From Citrus sinensis (Eukaryota > Streptophyta > Magnoliopsida > Sapindales > Rutaceae), in contig NC_068559.1 of assembly GCF_022201045.2 (NCBI RefSeq), positions 2,013,501-2,077,500 on the forward strand: 64,000 nt of DNA. Direction: 5' to 3'. The translations under genes and the position numbers were made by a program. This document shows positions 58,329-64,000 of the stretch, in pieces (positions within the stretch are counted from its first letter, which is position 1; each line of letters opens with the position of its first letter). Under the pieces are notes generated by a model. It was not told where the DNA came from. It searched no databases and was given only the letters and a program-made list of their open reading frames with translations.

Positions 58329-59449
58329 AAGTGCTGCTATTTAGACTTAAGGAAGACAAAAAGAAGACAGAAATGTTTCGTGTCCTCTCTCTCTTTAGAA
58401 AATGAGCACGCGTGAATTCCAAATTGGGCCCACAATCAGTTTAAAAAATTAAATTGAGCATGGCGCGTGAGCCAATAAAGCATTTAACAATCAATTTTTT
58501 TTGTCCTCTCTCTCTCTGCATCTCTCACCTCTCTTTTAGTTGTGCATTTAACGTGAGCCATATTTTGCATTTAACAAAGACAAATCAGTTTCATGTCCTC
58601 TCTATCTCTCTGCATCTCGCTTATTAATTTCTGTATTTCCAACTGCTCAATTTCAGCAACCAAAAAAAAAAAAAGGGCCATAAGGAAGAAGTTAGATCTG
58701 GATCTGCAAACAAAGGCAAATATAGGGGTTTATTAACTATATATTGATATGCAATCATATTTGGTTTAGAATATGTGGATAGTTGAGGACATTTGTCGCC
58801 TCAATTCCCTTTTTCACCCCTTTCTTCAATTTGAGAAGATTCAAGGAAACCAAGTTCATCAAAAAGAAAATATATGACATGTGATTTTGCGTTGAATAGT
58901 ACATGGAATTTTTAATGCTATTTTTGGCAGGGAGCAAAGGGGTTGGCTATACTTTTGTATTGTTTTAAGCATAAATTAATTACCCATAATCTGTACTTTA
59001 TGTATTGCTAATTTAGTATTCAAGCGAGTCATATGCACATTTAACTTCACTAAGCATGAAGTTACAAATCAAAAGAAAAAAAAAAAAAGCGGTTGGGCGA
59101 GAACAAGAAGCGGTCGTCATCCGGTAACGAAGGGAACGAAGGGAGTGATGGGGATGAAGTTAACAAAAGGAACGAAAGGAGGGGACGAAGTTAACGAAGT
59201 GCTACCGTTTCCAAACGAAGAAAATGAGTGGCTGGGGAGGGAGGAGATATTGCTAGATAACGTATAAGGAAAAAGATAAAACTAAAAGGAAAAAATTTGA
59301 GCTGCTTTTTCATTTTTTTATTCTTTATTTTATTATTTATTGTGGTCCCATGCATTTATAAATTGGCCTAAGGGAACGCATGAAACAACAAGCTCACGCC
59401 ACCGTTTCTATCGTCCTTTAGTCTTTCTTTAGTTTGTTTATCATTTTTC
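58329..59449. mobile_element. Mutator-like non-autonomous element (9-bp target duplication)
   Basis: 1,121 bp flanked by a perfect 9-bp repeat TTTTAATTA (58320-58328 and 59450-59458). The uninterrupted site is seen at 56408-56416 in the sister copy. The ends are only weakly complementary (about 17 of 29 positions, with GGAAGAC / GAAAGAC best conserved). Interior: CTCTCTCT tracts, an A-run and a purine-rich AACGAAGGGAACGAAGGG block (~59124-59215). No transposase frame. Confidence 0.65.
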
Positions 59450-60613
59450 TTTTAATTATATTGACTTGGAAGAAACCGATTCCTGAGTTTCAGTAAAAAA
59501 TTATGATTTGATTTTAATATAGTTTCATACAAGGTATACTTTGACGCAATTATCACCGATTAACTAATATAACATAATTAAATTTAAATTAATTTTGTTT
59601 AAATAAATCAATACATATCAATTCATCATAGCTGAAAATATAGACTTAGAATTCTTTCCTAGTCTTTTTTTTTTCCTCTCATAGTCTCTCTCAATATTCC
59701 AATTCTAGTTTTAAAAAAAATTGACTTAATTGTAAACAAAGTGAAACAAGTCTGCCTTAATTATTAACATTAAAATTTAAAAAAATTTCAAGAGTCAAGA
59801 CTACTCATTTTATTAAGAGAGGCTAGTATAGAAAAAAGATTTGAAGAGGATTCACGTTCAAAAATATAAATGATACATCATACAAGATCCTTAAACATTA
59901 TCTAATATGTCTTACATCTATAAATGACAAGTCATTTAATTTTCACTGTGGAGTAAAGATTGTACAAAATGTTATCTCCCATAAAACTATAAACGACAAT
60001 TTTACTCCAAATAAAAATCAACAACATTTTACCTATTTCGTATCTTAATTTCTTTTAAATTCCAACTGATGTAACATTTATTTATTAAATGGTAAATTAA
60101 AAATTTCACGAGTTATGAAGTTCATCATAATGAGTTATATAATATTAAGAGTCAAGTTGAAACTCAAATATTAAAACTCCTAAATTAGCTAAGTAACATA
60201 AAATTAAGAAACTCATTAAATATGTATAAATGTTTATAATTAACTTATTTTGCAGCTAATTTTTCCAACTTGAAAACATGTTAATTCCAAAGGTCCCTTA
60301 AGATGAAGATTCCGAATTTCACCTTAACCTTGGTGTGACAGTAAGCTTGACTTGATAACCTTAAAAGGGTAAAAAACTAGAGCCTATCAAACTTAATGGA
60401 CCAAGTGTGAAATACGTTCTCAATATACTGAAATGAATTCCTACCACTACAAAATTTTATAATTCTCATTGAAATTAAAAATCCTAAAAATTTAACAATA
60501 ATTCTTAAGACTTTGAAAACGAATGAGCGGGAAACATTGAAACTTCCTACACAAAATTCAAGTTCTTCTGGGTATCTAAAAGTATAATAACAGATTAAGA
60601 ATGGGAATAGACT
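59450..60613. other. spacer, TRM1 3' flank remainder
   Basis: Continues the duplication unit. It aligns by eye with 56409-56785 and with 26830-27980 and 43000-43600, including GACAGTAAGCTTGACTTGAT and ACTACAAAATTTTATAATTC. No gene seen. Confidence 0.6.
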
Positions 60614-61895
60614 TCATGGGCGAACTGGAACTCCAATGGCTGGGCGTGGCGCTTGACCAGGCTGACCAGGCTTTGGCAAATCATCCTGAAAAGAAAAAGG
60701 GAAAAAAAAGAAAAAAAAATATAAGAGCCAATGAAGAAAATTTTCAAGTACGCGAGCACAAACGAAGACCATATAAAACTGACAAGCTTAACCATTTTTC
60801 AAATGCTACAGATATCACACAGCAATTATCCCAAGACCAAAAACACATCCTCAATTTGGGCTTTTAGTTCTCGTAAAACAAAGGAAAAAGCTACCACACA
60901 GAGGCACAACACTGTCTCCTTTTTTTCCTCTTTCCTCCGCACCACCCCTCCCCCCTTTCTCTTAGGTTAACTCAGAATTATGCATTTTAAACTGGCTGAA
61001 TCAGGATATTACTACTAGCAAGGAAATCCTTATGATAAAGCACACTAGGTAAAAGGTCTATCTGCCTACGTCTATAACCCGTAAATCATTCTAAAAATCA
61101 ATATGAACAGAGACCATTAGCCAAAATCCTGATTAAAAAATCTCAATAGAAACATGAAAAAGATACCCTGCGTCTCATAAAACGCTTTGGTGGTTCACGG
61201 TTCCTGCGGTCAGTGCGTGAGCGAACCCTCACCACATGCGAGTGAATTGCACAGGAGACACAGTACGGCATCTTTGCATACAACTTAAGCAGAACATAGT
61301 CTGCATCGAATTCAAAAGATTCCCATTATTTCCCATTCAAACAATACATAATTAATTACAAAATAAGAGAAATAATAACATGTGTAGTAGATATTTACTA
61401 TCATAGATGCAGGCATCCTGCACGTCTCTTGCTCAACAATGTTCCTCTCAAGGAACCTCTTGATGGCCTTGTCCTTTTCATCCATTCACAACCCAAAATT
61501 TAAAAAAAAAAAATTGTGTCAAATTACATCAAACAAAAGGCATATTAATTAATTTTTAATTGCAAACTTAACATCATGAATTTTTAGTAACTTGGAAGTG
61601 AGAAGACGGAATAATTAAATAATATTTGTGTTATAAGATATGATAAAAATCAAATGTCTAATTGTAACTGGTATTCCTAACCATCGTGGTAGCGGGGATG
61701 CGCAGATACCAATAAACAACTCTAGTCTAGTCTAACTGTATGATTTGACCAATACATCCGCAAAATTTATCATGACACGATTTTACAAAAATATGGAAGA
61801 ACTGAAAAAATGAATCTTCTTTCCCGTAATGCCACACAATTGCCGTTTGTAATTGTATACTTTGGGGCAGCATTTGCCATCCGACGCTTGAAGGT
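60614..61895 (-). pseudogene. ribosomal protein eS26 (RPS26) pseudogene, copy 2
   Basis: Four exon-like blocks on the minus strand. 61895-61861 starts TFKRR and then, after an internal deletion of about 20 codons, reaches GGCAAATGCTGCCCCAAA (the GKCCPK segment). 61473-61399 (DKAIKRFL...) keeps an AG acceptor but has a 10-nt deletion relative to copy 1, shifting the frame. 61300-61167 encodes the [21 protein letters not shown] core. 60685-60614 encodes DDLPKPGQPGQAPRPA to a stop. More complete at the 5' end than copy 1 but clearly non-functional. The first coding exon (ATG) was not found. Confidence 0.85.
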
Positions 61896-62845
61896 CTGCC
61901 ACAGAAAAAAAATAAATATAATAAATCAAATTTATATTAAATAAAAACAATTCTTCTTTTTTCAATAATAATATTTTTGGAAATCAGAAAGATAAAACAT
62001 TTTCGCAAACCATTCTGTTTTCACACAAAGCTAATCAGAAAGATAAAATATTTTTGACAACCACGCCTAATCCAATCATCATTTCTTCTGAAGTTGACAT
62101 TGCTGCATGAGTAAAAAAGAATATTGAAATTGAATTATTAATTTGGAAGAATATCATAACGCAATTAAACAAAAACTGAATATTTTATCTTTCCTACTCT
62201 CTCAATAATTTTGACTGCATACTTTTTCTGAAAAAAAAAAAAAAAAAAAAAAACTCATATCTAGATTCAGTCACAAAGCCAAATCTCTCCAATCATACGT
62301 CTATATTAAGAAACACAAATAAGAGATTCCAAGAACTTTCGTAATGACAAAAAGTAAATGGACCCAAGTGATAAAACAATATAATTGATGGACAAAAGAT
62401 AATTTTTTATTTGTGTTGCTGACACCGTAGTTTGGTTTACGCTTCCCGACCCATAATATTCAAGTCCAGGTACTTTTGTCATCCCATATAATTGTCCATA
62501 TTAAAATAAGGCATGTTTTATATTCTGTGGCAAATTTTTAAAGCAAATGAAGTTTACCAAGTCAAAAAGGTGGCTTTAATCTTCAACCAATACAACTGCA
62601 AATTTCGAGTTTTCAAACTTTGAAATTTTGAGCTTTGAATTTATTTTTTTCTTTTTTAAACATCCGGTACCTACCCTTGACATATTTTCCTCTCAATTTT
62701 TTTTAATTCTTCCTCTTTTGTCTTCTTTCTTCATTTTCCTTTGCCCGGCATTGACAAAGCACACTTAAATGTTATCTATATACTGTATAGACATTGCTCT
62801 GAACTAAACTCTTCATTCAGAGTCCCCGAGTCGGTTGCAAAAGGG
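61896..62845. other. CYP-4 upstream region
   Basis: Contains an A-run (62231-62253). It then jumps from AAGAACTT to CGTAATGACAAAAAG at ~62339, deleting the 470-bp module present in the other units. At 62562-62755 a pyrimidine-rich segment not seen before the other CYPs replaces the distal part of the shared upstream block. The proximal ~90 bp with CTATATACTGTATAG (62776-62790) is retained. Confidence 0.55.
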
Positions 62846-64000
62846 ATGGCCATGAATAATCTTTCAACAGAATCGACTGCTGCTGTAGCAATTTCAGCCT
62901 TAGTGATATTCCTCTCAATTTTCCACTTGATTTCAAGAAATGGGCAAAAAAGGATACGCAAGAATAAGCAATCTCAACAAGCACCGGTAGCAGGGGGAGC
63001 ATGGCCTTTGATAGGCCACCTACATCTCTTACGAGGGCCAGAGCCAGCTCACAGAGTTTTGGGCAACCTGGCTGACAAATATGGAACAATATTCACTATG
63101 AAGTTGGGGGTGAAACAAGCTTTAGTGGTGAGCAACTGGGAAATTGCTAAGGAGTGTTTTACCACAAATGACAAAGCTTTTGCAAGTCGCCCCAAAAGAA
63201 TGGCCGTAGAGCTTATGGGGTACAACTTTTCGGTCATAGGCTTCGCACCATATGGCAAGTACTGGCGTCAGTCACGTAAGATAGTGACAATTGAGCTTCT
63301 GTCAAATCGTCGCCTTGAGAAGCTCAAACACGTACGTGAATCGGAAGTGAAGGCTTCAATCCAGAGGTTATACAAGAATTGCATAAGTAGCAGCAGTTCA
63401 CGTAAAGTAGTTCCGGTGGAGATGATCCATTGGATCGAGGGCACAGTACTTGACATTCTTTTGAGAATAATTGCCGGAAAACTTCACACTTCACAATCAG
63501 AAGAGGCTAATGATTGGCAACAGCAAATAACAAAGATCGCTGCCTTGTTTGGTCAGTTCGTGGTGTCCGATGCGTTGCCCTTTCTGAGACGGTTAGATAT
63601 CGGTGGATATGAGAGATTAATGAGCAAGACAGCTAAATATTTTGACATTATTTTGCAAGAATGGTTGGATGAGCACAAGATGAAAAGAGTTTCTGGTGAA
63701 GTTAAGGGCGACGAGGATTTCATATATGTGTTGTTGTCCCTACTTGATGATAATGCAGAGCAGCTTCCTGATCGCGATGCTGACACTGTCATTAAAGCAA
63801 TCTGCTTGGTATAATATATCCTCATGAAAAGCTTGTGGTGCGTTTGTGTTGTATTGTTATACGAATGTCACAGATTTCTTACTGCTTTTAATTTGCAGAG
63901 TCTAATCGTAGCGGGTACACAGACCACAGTAGTTACATTGACATGGGCTATTGCTTTACTTCTCAACAATCCCGAGGTTCTGAAGAAGGCACGAGATGAA
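62846..64000 (+). CDS. CYP82-family cytochrome P450 copy 4, truncated by window end
   Basis: Exon 1 is 62846-63808 (321 codons, same length as CYP-2). The intron is 63809-63898 and exon 2 starts at 63899 and runs off the window. The first ATG at 62846 matches the start used in CYP-2 and CYP-3. The upstream in-frame ATG at 62741 falls in non-conserved sequence and is unlikely. Membrane anchor and GGAWPLIGH hinge present, exon 1 open throughout. At the start of exon 2 the I-helix reads VAGTQTT instead of VAATDTT: the small-residue position is the canonical Gly, but the acidic residue is Gln. ExxR, PERF and heme motifs lie beyond the window, so integrity cannot be judged. Upstream sequence differs from the other copies. 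Confidence 0.88.

Noticed and set aside
62741..62845. N-terminal extension of CYP-4 from an upstream ATG
   Set aside because: The extension is in sequence not shared with the other CYP copies, and all copies share the start region at the ATG used here.
1..64000. A novel multi-gene defence or metabolic system
   Set aside because: Apart from housekeeping genes and one P450 family, no set of co-oriented unknown genes is present. The P450 copies are tandem paralogues with no adjacent genes of other pathway enzymes, so a biosynthetic cluster is not supported within this window.

Overview
This is nuclear DNA from a flowering plant. It is AT-rich, with GT-AG introns, TATA-type promoters, Copia retrotransposons, MITEs, Mutator/hAT-like elements and a CYP82-family cytochrome P450 cluster. 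Gene content and order fit a eudicot, most likely a rosid. I would guess a Sapindales/Citrus-type genome, but that is only an impression. All comparisons between copies were made by eye, without alignment software.

Layout. 1-4.5 kb is gene-poor and holds a Tourist-like MITE and a 226-bp tandem duplication. At 4.58 kb a single-exon gene encodes a small secreted-peptide precursor of the IDA-like/PIP type. 7.0-10.1 kb is an old ~1.1-kb tandem repeat. One copy is interrupted by an 831-bp Pack-MULE-like element that carries the 3' end of a plastid chaperonin-60 alpha gene. Next come three intact housekeeping genes: a 15-exon GH27 alpha-galactosidase (+), an 8-exon poly(A)-polymerase-like nucleotidyltransferase (-), and a 6-exon tRNA (guanine26-N2)-dimethyltransferase TRM1 homologue (+). 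As I recall it, Arabidopsis has the same three families adjacent at AT3G56310-AT3G56330, so this looks like conserved microsynteny.

From 26 kb to the end the window is a tandem array built from one duplication unit: [TRM1 exons 4-6 + 3' flank, eS26 ribosomal-protein pseudogene, spacer, CYP82 gene]. There are four CYP82 copies. CYP-1 (30.2-36.2 kb) is split by a 4.3-kb Copia element but otherwise open. CYP-2 (47.5-49.2 kb) is intact. CYP-3 (53.5-54.9 kb) is a pseudogene with a 107-bp inverted insertion, a 2-nt deletion and loss of the heme-binding end. CYP-4 (62.8 kb to the edge) is open as far as visible, but its I-helix acid is replaced by Gln. The spacers hold TRM1 tail fragments (one split by a 5.1-kb Copia), two eS26 pseudogene copies, five near-perfect 470-bp tandem repeats, a probable solo LTR, and hAT-like and Mutator-like insertions with clear target-site duplications.

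How the genes relate: the three housekeeping genes have unrelated cellular roles and are independently transcribed. The CYP82 copies are specialised-metabolism P450s in a birth-and-death array, and one duplication breakpoint lies in TRM1 intron 3. I found no clearly new biological system. The most unusual structure is a Copia 3' LTR extended by a perfect 72-bp inverted copy of the LTR's own other end, so that the integrated element has a 72-bp inverted terminal repeat.
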